Below are positions 17,589-35,174 of a stretch of 64,000 nucleotides of DNA, one piece after another. This DNA comes from Onchocerca volvulus (lineage: Eukaryota > Nematoda > Chromadorea > Rhabditida > Onchocercidae): the NCBI GenBank assembly GCA_000499405.2, contig HG738138.1:8616888-8680887 (forward strand), written 5' to 3'. Made by a program: the position numbers and the translations under genes. Within the stretch, counting starts at the first letter, position 1. Every line of letters starts with the position of its first letter. The notes under the pieces are model-generated. The model did no database searches and was not told the DNA's origin. It saw nothing but the letters and a program-made list of their open reading frames with translations.

Positions 17589-18240
17589 TCACTACAAAGT
17601 AATCGTTTTCGAAAAGCACAACATTAAAATGAAATTTTATGCAAAACAATGCGGCAAAATCCAGGAAAGAAACATCCATAGCCGGACTAAGACAACATTT
17701 TCAATATATAGTGACTCTTTCCTTATAAATGCTACAGATTCCTAGCAATGGCCAAAGCCATTCAATTTAGTTTGCCACTTATTCGATTTATATGAATTGC
17801 ATTCGCCGATAATAAAAGCAGTAAAAACAAGGAAATAAGGATTAGTATCCTAACAATTCATAGTAAATCCAACAAAATTAGACCTTACAAAGAATCAAAG
17901 TAGCATCCAGGATTCTCAAGTTTGAGGTACTCAGTCTCTCTATCCTAAAGCTCAAGTTCTGTTCCTAGAGTGCCACCTTATATCTTCTGGCTAACTTTGG
18001 CCTTATCCCTGAACTTCATAAATCCCTTCCCCCCATCATCCAAACACTATTTAACAAACAACCTTCAGTACCTAGAAAATATGCTCCAATTACGAAACGA
18101 CGGCTCGGGCGAGATAGAAAGGTTTTTTCGAATATGGAACTGAACGGTTAGTTTGCTTTGATACCCGGAAGTGTGATTTAAGTTTGGTTGAAGACGATGT
18201 GACTTTAGGAGTCGTGACGAAACTCCTCCGTTTCCCTACA
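17589..18240. promoter_or_regulatory. Probable shared divergent promoter region, DDX46 / PLPBP
   Basis: About 650 bases between the start codons of two divergently transcribed genes. Both promoters are inferred to lie here from the arrangement only. No core promoter motif stands out. The part nearest PLPBP is locally richer in G and C than the surroundings. Confidence 0.45.
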
Positions 18241-19980
18241 ATGGCTGTGAGACAGTTGGGGGACTTGTGTCGTGATTCGGTCGGAGTTTGTGATGAATTG
18301 AATGGTTCGGCAATAGTTGATAACCTTCAATTCATTTTGCAACGTATCGAAAATGCGTCAAAAAAAGCAGAAGGAAGTCCGTACTGGCGTGGACAAAACC
18401 CGTCACTGGTAGCTGTTTCGAAGACGAAATCCCCTTCGCTCATTCAGTAGGTGTTATTTTCTTCGTTTGAGCCGAAATTCGGTTTTTCTCACTCGATTTA
18501 AACACAAAATCACATGATGCAGACTTATCCTGGTATGGTTTCACTGCACCTCATGGCTTCAGGTATGCTTCTTGAAGAAAAAGCTGCAGTACTATGCAGC
18601 CCAGTAATCCAGTAGTTGAATTAGTGTATAGCATAGAACTTGGGTTTTTAATTTCGTATGAATTAGGATTTGCTCTTCATTCTTTTTATAGAACAGAATA
18701 GGAATTAAGAATGGAATGAGTAGTGTGCCGTCAAAGAACTGTGAAATATCATTTGGTCTTTGCTTAATTTTCGAGACTTTGAATTTCTCAACTGTAGACG
18801 TTTCAAGATGTTGCTACGGTGCGGGACAAAAGAAATTCGGCGAGAATTATATTCAAGAACTTGTAGATAAAGCGGAAGCTTTGAAATCAAAATGTCCAAC
18901 TATACAATGGCATTTTATTGGCACAATTCAGTCAAACAAGGTGCTGTTTTGAAATTTCAGTTAAGAACTATGTGGATAAAGAGCAGTTTCAAATCAGTTT
19001 AGAAAATCTCGAATGTAATGAGGGTTCTTCTGAAATTGAGAAGTATATGGAGCAAATTAAATTTGAATTACTTTCATAAATTGTTTTTAAGGCAAATTTT
19101 TGAAAAAAATTTTGTGATTTATATGTTTGTAATCATTTTTCTTGACATACTCCAATTTGGTAGATTGCAAAGTTGGCAGAAATTGATAACTTGAATTGTG
19201 TGGAAACAATCTGCAGTAAGAAACATTCTTCCATATTGGAAAAAGCTATTGCAAAACATAATCGAACATTGAAGGTTCTAGTACAGGTTAATACAAGTAA
19301 AGAAAATCAGAAAGGAGGTACAACACCAGAAATGGTTCGTTGTTTATTGTCCGATGTCATTGTTTCGTGATTAAAGTGTTTCAAGAATTCTATAATGTAA
19401 GATATTTTCAAGTTGTATGAGATGACGAGTTGTGCTTTTTGCTGGTTGATGAATTTAGAAACTCTACTAATGTATTTGAGAACAGATTACTGCAGGTTTC
19501 ATAACTGATTCTTCCTCACTTTGGGAATAAAAAATTTGTTACTTCAAGGATAGAAAATGCTTGATTTTTAGGCAGTGGAATTGGCTGAGTTTATTCGAAT
19601 GCATTGTCCTTCACTGAAGTTCAGTGGCTTCATGACAATTGGATCTTTTGCGCATAATGCGTTAGAGACTTCCAACAAAGAGTTTAAGGAACTTTTCGAA
19701 GTGCGGAAAAGGTAAATTGTATCAATTTGCTTTTTATTTCTGGTTTTCAAGTTTTTGTATAAATTTAGGTGTTATTTCAAATCTTTCAATTTTAAAATTT
19801 TGTTGTTGTCGTTTAGGCAGGCTTTCTAGATTTTGTGAACTCACAAAGGAAAATGAGGAAGATTTTGAACTTTCAATGGGAATGTCAAACGATTTTGAAG
19901 CTGCGATAATGTTGGGCAGCACATCAGTACGTGTTGGTAGCGCCATATTTGGACCTCGTTTACAAAAGGGAGAACATTGA
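18241..19980 (+). CDS. Pyridoxal phosphate homeostasis protein (YggS/PLPBP family)
   Basis: Single-domain TIM-barrel protein that binds pyridoxal 5'-phosphate without known catalysis and buffers free PLP. Five exons: 18241-18446, 18808-18940, 19164-19334, 19572-19711, 19821-19980. They total 810 bases, phases agree, and they encode 269 residues, close to the family norm. The PLP-binding lysine is expected at Lys61 in SLVAVSKTK. Other family landmarks are [50 protein letters not shown], the phosphate-binding [14 protein letters not shown], and the final [14 protein letters not shown]. The start is the first ATG of the frame; upstream in-frame codons lack ATG. The acceptors of exon 2 (TTTCAAG) and exon 5 (TTTAGGCAG) were chosen because nearby alternatives break the phase. 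Confidence 0.94.
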
Positions 19981-20689
19981 CCTTATCACCTAGTAGTTTC
20001 ATGATTCGTATGGCTTAATCATTTTGAGTATTCTGTAATTTCTGTTCCTTAAAAATTTTGCAGTATTTTTGTTCCAGTCTTTTGTGTTGTTTTACGAATT
20101 TATTTTGAGATTATTACCAAATTGAAGATTTCTAGTTTCGTTCAAGATTTTTAAAACATGATGCTTAATTAATCAATACATTGTTTAGATTTAAATCCAT
20201 TATGTAAGCTGATGCAAAAAATATTTTCATAATTTTGTTTTAATTTTATGAACATTACTTGAAGTTATGATAATATATTTATTTTCTGAGCATTTTCAAT
20301 TATCTTTCTTGTTCATAGATTAAGGAATATTGCATCCAATACTAATGTTAATTGATTGTAAGTCCTGTTAAGAATTTGATTTTTTAATATGAAGCAGACT
20401 TGTTATAACTTGTCATAACATTTATTTTTCCCTCAGACTATTTGTAAATTTGAAAATCATAATGGACTAAGTGGTATTCCCTAATAGTAATTGGCTGTTA
20501 TCAGATATTTTGCTTCAGAAATGATATCCAAAATCGCTTTTGACAAAAGAACAATACGTATATCATATGTTTTAGTCATGAGAAGAATAGGCTGTAATGC
20601 TACGATACAAAATGTTGGGCGATCATGATTTTGCAGGCAAAACATCGAACGATTTTGTTTTTTTAACATTTTAAAATTATAGTTGGAAG
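19981..20689. other. Intergenic region, PLPBP to GDP-fucose transporter
   Basis: About 0.7 kb of AT-rich DNA between two plus-strand genes. It should hold the PLPBP 3' UTR and the transporter 5' region. No gene or repeat was seen. Co-transcription of the two genes is possible but unsupported. Confidence 0.5.
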
Positions 20690-23010
20690 ATGAAAAATGG
20701 ACGTAAACGGAAATCACTCATGCAGAAATATGTCAAAATATTTATTGTCATCTTCCTGTACTGGTAAATTAATGAATTTAGAAGAACTTGAAGATTTTTA
20801 ACAGCATTTCAGATTTTTTGGCAAATTTCCTAAATTTCGATTCACATGAAAATATTGAAAACATGATTTATTTAGGTTGTGTTCAATAGGTCTCCTATTT
20901 CTGAACAAGTATTTGCTTAGCAGTGAGTCACTTAAGGTAATATTTATTATTATGGAAATATTTCTGTGTTTGGTTCTAGGGATAAGAGTTGAATGCCTTG
21001 TAACTGCTGCTATATAATTCCGAAATTTAGAGTTCTGAATTATATTAAGAATATTCTAAACTTGTAGCTCAATGCACCATTGTTTATAACTTGGTATCAA
21101 TGTTTTGTGACAGTGATGCTATGTTGTGCTTTTTATTATTTTTCTAAGCTATATCCATCGCTGTTTACATTTCCATTCATGGCTTTTGATCACCGAATTT
21201 CGCGAGAGGTATATATTTATATATTTCAAAATTTAATATGTTTGTGGTATTAGTTTTTGTTTTTGTTTTTTTTTTTTGTTTTGTTTTCTTAACTTTTATT
21301 GAATTATTAACAAATCTGGGTGTATCTAGGATCTGTTCTACATTTAAATTGCTTAAACATGTGACGCTTTCTTCTCTTTGTCCACCGTATGTTTTAATGT
21401 TGCATTCCCAGGTCCTGCCGCTGTCATTTATATTTGTTGCAATGATAGCTACGAATAATCTTTGCTTAAAGTATGTCGGTGTCTCATTTTATTATATTGG
21501 AAGATCGCTTGCTACTGTTTTCAATGTGGTAAGTGAGGTTTGAAATATGGATGCTGCTGTTCCCAAAGATGTGTTGCAAAAAGAAAACACATTTTAGTTA
21601 CAGGAAATATAATTATTGCTTAAAGTTAAAATACTGCAGAATGATGGTTGGATTGAAATTTTTTTCTTGGCTGTGATGTATTTTTATTGGACTTTTAAGT
21701 TGTAACTGATACCAAGCCTTTAACCAATTTCATATGTAATTTAGATATGCTCTTATCTTATTTTGGGACAACTAGCATCATTAAAAGCGATTCTGTGCTG
21801 TGCATTAATTATTGGAGGTTTTTTTCTTGGCGTAGATCAGGAAGATGATGCAGGTATAGATATTTACTTTCAGCTGAGAAAGTTCTTTGTGATGTATTTT
21901 CTTTCCTTAAAGTGGATTTTGGCTTTCAAAATGGTTACATCGCGGTAGATATTTTTTCCTTTAAAATGTAACTTTCATAGGAACTTTATCCATCACTGGT
22001 GTTATCTATGGTGTAGCAGCGTCAATGTTTGTTGCTTTGAATGCCATTTACACACAACGAACTCTTCCATCAGTTGGCAATAGTATCGCGCAGCTCATTT
22101 TGTAAGTTAAATAAATCATTATGAGATGAGATTAAATGATTGGATGGCCAAGTAATGATAACTGCAGTGAATCAAAATGAATTATAGAAAGAACTTTGAA
22201 CAATTCCAAGTTTTTGTCTTCCTTGGAACTCTTCATATTTTCAGATATAACAATATTAATGCATTAGTGTTATTCTTACCTGTCATGTTATTTACTGGTG
22301 ATATCAGTGAAGTGTTTTATTTCCGTTACTTATCTTCTTTACGATTCTGGACTTTGATGACATTATCTGGTATTTTTGGCTTTTTAATGAGTTATGTTAC
22401 TGGATGGCAGATTCAGGTAGATATTTACTTCCCTTTACTTCAGTGCAACGATAATTTAGCCTTTTTTATCTGCCGGTTCCGATTTTATTCATGATTCCAT
22501 TATCCAGGTAACATCGCCTTTAACACATAATATCAGTGGCACCGCCAAAGCGGCAGCACAAACTATTATTGCTGTTGTATGGTGGCAGGAGATGAAATCA
22601 TTGCTTTGGTGGATAAGTAATGCAGTTGTTCTCGGTGGTTCGGCTGCATATACAATGGTCAAACGAAAAGTTAGTTCTTATAGTTATTCCTGGTGACGTT
22701 TCTTAGCATGTACCATCAAGAGCTGATTCAGAAGCGAAAAACTCAATTTTGAATTTAAGAGAATCAAATTATGTTTCAGTTTAAATGAGTAACCCAATTT
22801 TTTCATTTCTTCTAAGTTCGATTTTCGGAATTAAATTCATAAACTTGCATTTCAGTTTTTTATTTGTTTGTAAATAGCCGTATTTCGCATATATCTCTTA
22901 CTTTCAAGGAAATGGTTGATGAGTATGAAACTAATAAATCAAAATTCAATGAAAATATCGAGCGACATTCTGTGCTGTTCGCTTCCAATGACGAGAATGA
23001 AACGGTATAA
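20690..23010 (+). CDS. GDP-fucose transporter, SLC35C1 family
   Basis: Golgi nucleotide-sugar antiporter supplying GDP-fucose for fucosylation in exchange for GMP. Nine exons: 20690-20763, 20876-20936, 21068-21208, 21412-21528, 21745-21853, 21981-22101, 22245-22416, 22508-22669, 22909-23010. They total 1059 bases and encode 352 residues with consistent phases. The hydrophobic profile fits ten helices. Family signatures include [96 protein letters not shown] and [17 protein letters not shown] charged cytosolic tail follows. The final exon is preceded by TACTTTCAAG. A 73-base T run lies about 90 bases after the stop. Confidence 0.95.
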
Positions 23011-23098
23011 TCAAGTATTATGTCGTTTATTTGAGTTTTTATCAACTGATTTTTCTACCTTTGTATTGCTTTTTGTTATATATATGCCAACTAAAGTA

Positions 23099-23100
<2 letters not shown>

Positions 23101-23173
<73 letters not shown>
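23101..23173. repeat. 73-base poly-T tract
   Basis: An uninterrupted T homopolymer followed by TATATA, lying 90 bases downstream of the fucose transporter stop codon. In the transcript this would be a U run, not a poly(A) copy. Its exact length is unreliable in most sequencing data. Confidence 0.95.
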
Positions 23174-23176
<3 letters not shown>

Positions 23177-26100
23177 TATACTTAATTAGTCTTCACATCT
23201 AACTGATTATTATTTTCCTGATTGGTCTCAGTATATTTCGGTCTACATTGCTCTCATATTTTTTAATTCATTTCATATATATATATATATATCCAACCAA
23301 CCAACCGACCAATTGACTGATTTGATTGATTTTAATTAAGGAATTTTGTGCAACTGTTAAGATTTTTACAGGACAAAGTAATTATTATCAACTTATTGTT
23401 GAGCTTAAATAATATATGAAAAATAGAATTTTGCGTTTTTCGTACAATCAAGTATATTTGCAAGAGGCACAACGACATTTCACACGCAGTACGACTGTTC
23501 GGAGAATGTGAGAAAAACAGCGAAGCAGAAATAATTTATTCAAACAAAATATTGCACCGATGTGTCTGGTCGCGAAATAATCAGAATTTTTGTTATGATG
23601 CAAGAGATTTTGAAAATTTGAAATTTTGTCTGCTTTAGAATTCACGATGTGCAATAAATATAATTTCAGGTTTCCAATTTCTCAAACTTAGCTATTTTGC
23701 ACATTGTACTTTGAAGAGAGAGGAGACTTAATTTTCATTACGTAACTAGTTATTGTAGGGCTGTTAGGCCTTTTCGGGAATCCAAAGTAGAGAACTCCTT
23801 TTGCAGAGATTTTTTTAAAACTTAGGTTTTCAAATAAAGAGGAAGTGTTTGTAACTTGTTAGTATGCTTGATTTTTCCTGGTAATTTTCTTCTCTTTTTT
23901 TAATCAAGTAAACGGAAGATTTCAATAATTTGAGGTTCTTCTATCTAGAAAGCTTCAAGAGGTAATATTTTATGATTTAAGTAAATTCTTTATAGGGCGC
24001 GGTTGGGAAATGTAGTTTCATGACATTTAATACATTTTGCCTCTAATTTGTTCAGACAAATCTTTATACTCTTAGCAAGAATGGTAATAGTTTATTAATG
24101 GGAAACAATGTGGGTCGTACTGTCGCAAATTCATGAAGCTGAGGATTTAAGGATGGATGAAATAGAGTGCTCCATGAAAAGTGACTATCTTCATCTTGTC
24201 CAAAATATCGATTTCGGAAATTCACCGGTGCAAATACACAAGCATATACAGAAGGATGTGGTCATTTTTACTCTTATCTGTCCACATGTTTTTGTTACTT
24301 CAACTACGTCACAAATTGCAACGTAAGACATTCTGTTCATTGCTTTTATACATTGTTTCAACGATTATTCTGTCTGTGTTTTAGAAAAAAAAAACAGCGG
24401 TACATATTAATTTAATATGTACCGCTACTTCATAATTTCCAGTAGTGCCGGATTTTACAACAAAAATATCACTAATTGGTAGTTGAATATGCGCCAAAGA
24501 TTCAAAATCCGCCGAAATGAATCTCATTTTCTCTCTAGAAAGCAATAAAATAAGCTCTTAAAAGAAGCAAATGTTAGGTTTATACTCATTCTACGAGCAA
24601 ATCTTAACGCTGAATTATAGACGATATGATTTGGTGAATTTAATGAACAACTTATAAAATATCTGAGGATTTCTTTAGTGTAAATAAATCTGGACTTATG
24701 AGGAGTGGAACGGAAATGGCCGATTTGATTGATCTGGTCAAACGGAAACTTTGTTTGACTTTTTGCAGTTCTACAGGTTTTGTTTCATTTCTTGTCTTTC
24801 AACACTTTACCTGCAACAATATTTTTTTTATAAACAATGCATATATTAAAAAAATTTAGATTTACTGTGTTAATTTTATCTCGCGAAAATTGCGCCTCAA
24901 GTTAAAATAGCATTTTAATGAGAGTTTGGTGGAAATTATTTAATTCCGTATAAAGTATTTATTAAAAATCATTATCATACTGACATTATTGAATTCAGCA
25001 ATCAAATCCGAAACTGATCCTAACATAAGGATAATTGATTTAAGACCAAATTCAATTTCTAGACTAAAGGAGAAGTAATTAGTGAATCTATTACTCCATC
25101 AACAACCACCATATTTCATTTAGTTTGTTCCACTGATTTAAAAATCAGTATCTTGTCTGTTTCTGTCGCACCGTAAATTTGTTTCCCAGTCATTATAGTA
25201 ATTTAAGACTGTCATGGAACTCACTCGATGAATGGATGAATTAACTCAATACAAGCCTGATAAAAAATTTTGCAGAAAAAATGAAACATCCAGAGAACAA
25301 ACATTAGTCGCTCTCTTTACCGATGAAATCGACGGTAGTAATGAAAGAAATTGATTCACTGAATGTTTATAGCATTATACAAGTCCTTGTCAAGAAATCG
25401 AAAAGACTCATCCATCTCGTGTATTTTATTTCAGCTTTGCATTCTATTTAGAATCCAGGCGATAAAACGGACAGCGTCCACTACACACGACCACACAGCT
25501 GATCATTCATGATTAGCAGCGGATACTTCAGCCCAAAGATGGAAGAACTTGTCATTTCAACACTCATTTATCACGAATATTGACATGGTCGAAAAATTAT
25601 GTTGCTGTTGAAAAATTCTATAAAATCCAAAACACCGCAGTCACAAGATTCAAAACCACACTTTTACTTGCTTGAAATTTGGGAAAGATTGGGAACTTTA
25701 TACAGCAGCAGGGATGCACACTACCAAAAAATGCCTGTGAACAAATATTTGGAAGTATGTAGTTACAAATTTCGGATCGCACATTTAAACAGAAATTCTA
25801 ATCATAATCAATTTCAGTACCAATTCAACGCTCACAATATTATATCTAGCAGGTCGGATCAATATATTTTATCGAACTTACATTGAAAACTAGGGAAAAT
25901 CGATGACTAATCGGAACTACGGCAATTCTAACATTTTTGAACAACCTAAATTCATGAAAATCCGTGTCCAAAACGAGGACGTAAATCCAAAAAGTCAACA
26001 AGAAATTAATTTAATTCACAAAAATTATGAACTTATTCAAATTTAATTAACTTTAAAAACTCTAAGTAATAATTAGATTACTGCAGAGAAATATGTCCAA

Positions 26101-26365
26101 CTACAATAATAATATTTTAAATACGATGGATTGATTTCTGATAAAAAAGAAAACATCAAAGACTGAAGATTTCAAAGATAAGCTGAATGCTATTAGTCTC
26201 AAGATGTTTGAAACAAATGATTTCCTTCAAAAAATTTTTAACTAGTATGAAATACAGCATTAATGAATACTTTGTTTCTTGACAGACTTCTTGTTTTTCA
26301 TGAGTGAACACATAATTTTAGTATTCGAGTCCTTATAATAATAATGTTTTGTTTATTAAAAGCAA
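23174..26365. other. Gene-poor stretch, no supportable gene
   Basis: About 3.2 kb between the convergent ends of the fucose transporter and the seryl-tRNA synthetase. Short reading frames occur (for example plus-strand 24108-24326 and 25599-25886), but none shows a recognisable family or splice support. It contains one perfect palindrome near 24411. Confidence 0.55.
24396..24426. repeat. Perfect 31-base palindrome
   Basis: The arms AGCGGTACATATTAA (24396-24410) and TTAATATGTACCGCT (24412-24426) are exact reverse complements separated by a single T. An A run precedes it. It is too symmetric to expect by chance in this composition, but no coding context explains it. Confidence 0.9.
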
Positions 26366-28918
26366 TCACGGAGTACATCGACGATTAGCATTTACATCTA
26401 TAACATTATGTAAGTTGATTGTCCAGGATCTTGCTTTAGGCATTCTTCTACGAATATCGTACGGTAACTCAAGCAAACGTTTTCTTTCCTAAAATCCATA
26501 AAATATGAAGACAAAATGCAATGATCGAGACTGAATTAAAACTGAAAACAAAACCCTGAAGAAATTACATTTTGATAAGTTTCTAATAAAGCAATAAGTG
26601 TTCTCGTAGTTGCAACTGCCGTAGCATTACAAGTATGAGCGAATTTTACCACACCACTCGAATCATGATATTTAATATCTAAAACAGTATTGTCAGAAAA
26701 ATGCTTAAAAACACTTCTTAATTATTCAACTGGCGACAAAGCCATTACCGCAAAACATAAATAGTGATATCTAAATTTTGAAGAAATGTAAACATAAGTG
26801 CTTCTAGAAAAAAAAAAAAATAATACAAACTCAGCCTTCTTGCTTGATAATCAGTGCAGTTTGAAGCGCTTGATACTTCTCCAAACATCTTTCTTCCTGG
26901 CATCCAAGCTTCGATATCGAACTTGCGAGCAGCTGAAGCACCTAATTCTTCTGAAGGCATATCCAGAAGTCTAAAAAATTAATGATTCATATAAATTTAT
27001 AACTATAGATAAACAGTCGTAAATTATGCCAATTTGTTAATGCAGACCTGCAATGTAGTCCTAAGCTTGAAAAAATTGAAGTCTGTATTTTGACCAGTTC
27101 ATCTAGCTCTAAGTCACTGTCATTTTCATTGCAAACAACAAACATTTCGATCTGAAATTTTATAAAATGAATTCTAAAGATGTCCTATCATATACTGTAA
27201 AATGTCTCGCAATAAATCCTCTCGGTCCAATTTTGAAAAACTTGCCATTTCTTTCCCATTCTGCATAGTTCTAGTTTCAGGATCTCTTCCTAAATTACCA
27301 ACTAATATAACTTTGTTTACTCTCCTAGCCGCATATAGAAAATCCAAATCTCTTAAATAAGGCATACAACGTCAAACACCAAATTATTTCATTAAATTCA
27401 TCCATTTGTCAAGGGATCACTGAAAAATAAAATTTACCCTCCAAAAGCCATAATTAAGACTGCAGCATGCATAAAAGGAAAATAAAAATAATTAAAACCC
27501 AAATCCAATTCTTGTAACTCTTAAGTTACTGCGCTGCGCTCTATAATACTCTGTGTTTCATGAGAAAAAGTTTTAACGAACAGGAAAAAAGTAAAGATGA
27601 ACCTTATTAAATTCGTGAACCCTATACAATTTACTTTCGGCAGCATTTGTAGCAATTTCTGGCCGAAAACATCTGCTCAAAGCTTTCAGCTTGAAAGGCA
27701 ATTCATCATATCGAAAAATCCGCCCACTTACCAAACTGCTGAGTCCCATTTCTCCAAAAACAAAATTCCATCTATTTGAATGAAAAATGATCTCAAAAGT
27801 TTTTTGGATTCTGACGTAACCATCATTTCCTTTTCAAATGAATTCAAATGTTTTGAACTTTTCTCCAAATAAGTAGTCATGAAATTGCTATATTACTCTA
27901 CAATAAACAAGTCTACAAATTAGATTTTTCTAGACAAAATTATTCAAGGAAGCTAGTAATTTCAGCCATTTACATAGTTTTCGGAATTTTCATGTAGCAG
28001 AACTTATTTTAAAGAAGCAAACTTAGAAAACTATCAAACTGTTCTTAGATTTTATTTTGACTTAAACTGAACTAAAAATGTAATATTATGCAGAATAAAA
28101 ACAACCAACCCGATGTACCCGACAGACAGAAATCGTTGTACTCATTCAGGCGATACAAGATATCTTTATCCGACCTTTGCTGCAATCCACATCCTTCAGG
28201 AATACTCTCATGAACTATGTCCGGTACAACGACTGGCCTAAAACCTTTCTGTTCCACGATCGATGAAACATAATCAAGTAAAGCAAGTTCCAAATCCGCC
28301 AAAGGACCTAAAAGATATTTGGAGCCTGCATCATAACACAGTTAAAATTCCAGTTTCCAAATAATCGTTAAAATTCGAAAAGAAAAAAAAAAACCTATAA
28401 ATGCATAACTTCGTTCACCACATGCATTCAATGGAGTGTAAAGAGCCTTCCAAGCTTTAGCAATAGCTTCTGCAGTTTCCAAATCACCCTCCCTCTGTTT
28501 TTCACCAAAAAATCGCACAGCGCATGTAGTTGACAAGTTACCCTTCGCAACGTTTGTATGGCATAAATTCGGTATAAGCAAGGCTTCTTCATAGAGCTGT
28601 AAATTCAACTATTTTATTGGGAAACAAAGTTTATTTAAATTTGGGAAAGCGTCCAAGTAATTCAATTTTTTCGAGATAAAAACTTACTCTATCCCATAAC
28701 AATTGATACTCCTGTTCGGATTGTTTCAGCTTTCCTGAATAATCTTGGATTTGCTTCCACAACCTATGGACCGCATCGATATCACCAATACCTTTACGAC
28801 ATCGTATATTTTCCCTAATCAGGTTCAGATTCTTGTCATTTAATAGAAAATCAAAATCCAGCTCTGGCCGAGAAAGGGCATTCGATATGGATTTCAATAA
28901 TCTTCTTTTCAGCGACAT
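26366..28918 (-). CDS. sars-2: Seryl-tRNA synthetase, mitochondrial (SARS2); motif-2 region disrupted or unresolved
   Basis: Class II synthetase that charges mitochondrial tRNA(Ser). Well supported exons on the minus strand are 28688-28918, 28395-28596, 28110-28325, then 27048-27151, 26831-26970, 26569-26678 and 26366-26488. They encode the coiled N-terminal arm ([21 protein letters not shown]), [68 protein letters not shown] and [14 protein letters not shown]. Between FCLSGTS and IEMFVV two pieces are uncertain. One is a tiny exon at 27438-27459. The other is 27196-27351, which has synthetase-like ends ([10 protein letters not shown] and [10 protein letters not shown]) in different frames around an SSB-like core. 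The expected motif 2 (FRxE) arginine is not found. The locus may be functional through a 50-base intron (27271-27320), or broken. Confidence 0.8.
27234..27326 (-). pseudogene. Fragment of a single-strand DNA-binding protein (SSB) inside the SARS2 gene
   Basis: The minus-strand frame reads [19 protein letters not shown] followed by [12 protein letters not shown], the first strands of a bacterial or mitochondrial SSB OB fold. The SSB similarity stops abruptly, and the next codons in that frame ([10 protein letters not shown]) are not SSB. No other SSB exon was found nearby. The fragment is about 93 bases and sits where seryl-tRNA synthetase motif 2 should be. Its source could be the worm's own mitochondrial SSB gene or an endosymbiont copy; the sequence alone cannot decide. 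Confidence 0.75.
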
Positions 28919-30327
28919 TTCAAAAAGGAAAATTTCACTAGCTGTTGTATTGCAATCTAAAAGAAAAAAAAAAACGCAAATTTGTCAACCTCCTGTAGTA
29001 AGTTTCTGAGGAAGATGGTAAGAATTTGGAGACAAAGTCTGCTGACTCACAGTATCTCTTGAAGTTGATTCAACAATCACAGAATACGCAAATGTAAGTC
29101 TGCCGTCCAACATAGGTCTCTGACATAATAAAGAATTTGCCTTCGGAAAAGTTTATGTTACACGAGTTCCACTCCTTTCATTAGTGATCTCCATCTTAAT
29201 TGTGGCATGCAATACATTCATGGATCTGCGACGTATGAAGTTTAAAATTTCCCTGTTTTTTTAGTCAGATTTATGCAAATTTTAATCCTTGCGATCTTAG
29301 CTCCTCATGAATACTTTTATCATTTTACTCAAACTTATCAATGCATGTCTCAGAAGCTGTAGCTAAACAGATGATAATAACATTTGAAGGCAAATAGATA
29401 ACAGGCTCTTGTCAAAGCATTTGATTTATCCAAATTTTGCATTTTAATGAAATTCACAAGAAAAATGCAATGGAGCAAATTTTCAGCATAATGTATACAT
29501 ACTGAAACTTTTCTGATCAATACAACGCTGCAACCAACGGTATCCTTGGATTTCGTCCAAACTTTCGAATTTTGCACCAAATTTTGAATTCGTGTGATGA
29601 GATAACCTGTTCGGAATGTCAAGTGCATTTAATGGGAGTTGATGTGTATGGCAGCGGTTGAGCAGCGAATCTGTTTTAACAGTCACGCAAGCAGCCAGAA
29701 TCCATATACATTTCTGCCGGAGATGTACTGCAGTTGATCAAGCATAGTTATGATAATTTAATGATAATGGAAAGCTTTGAAATTCATTCTTGTCGAGTAT
29801 GCTGAACATAGTTTTCTGTCCATCGGATTTGAGAAAGTTAAGTTCATGAAAAGCTGAAATTAAATGCTTAAGATTTCATTTTTTTTTTCATGTTTAATTC
29901 CACAAAATGTGACTGTACGTTTGAAAATATAATTTGCATAGTTCCGTTAGCTTGAACTTGTACGATATAATTTGCATTCCTGGGAAACAATTACTATTAT
30001 ATAATTTAATGTCTGCTTTAGGTTAAGTATTTCATTCACATATTTCATACAAGTCCGAGGCAGTTTTGCTGCATTCATAATGATTAATTATGCTGTTTTA
30101 CATATGGTCAATTAACTGCATATGCCTCCAAGAATTTAAGATTAACTCTTGAAGTGATTAGAAATCACATCTTATCTATTTCTTTGTATGTTTCTTTGCT
30201 ATATCACATATTTTATTTGTTGTCTGTCCATATAATTACAGTGTACCATATTTGACATCAGCAACACATTGCAAAAAATGTCTAGTGAAATGTATGTCAT
30301 TTGTATATATTATAATTAAAATTGCAG
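28919..30327. promoter_or_regulatory. Divergent intergenic region, SARS2 / MELK
   Basis: About 1.4 kb between the starts of two divergent genes, so both promoters are expected here by position. No motif is recognised. Short minus-strand frames near 29350-29686 look like chance. The last bases (AATTGCAG) form a splice acceptor directly against the MELK start codon. Confidence 0.45.

Positions 30328-35174
<4,847 letters not shown>

Noticed and set aside
22916..23185. Plus-strand frame ending in a long poly-Phe run
   Set aside because: It is an out-of-frame reading of the last fucose transporter exon running into the T73 homopolymer.
27174..27365. A complete mitochondrial SSB gene nested in SARS2
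   Set aside because: Only the first OB-fold strands are present; the frame leaves SSB similarity abruptly and no further SSB exons are seen.
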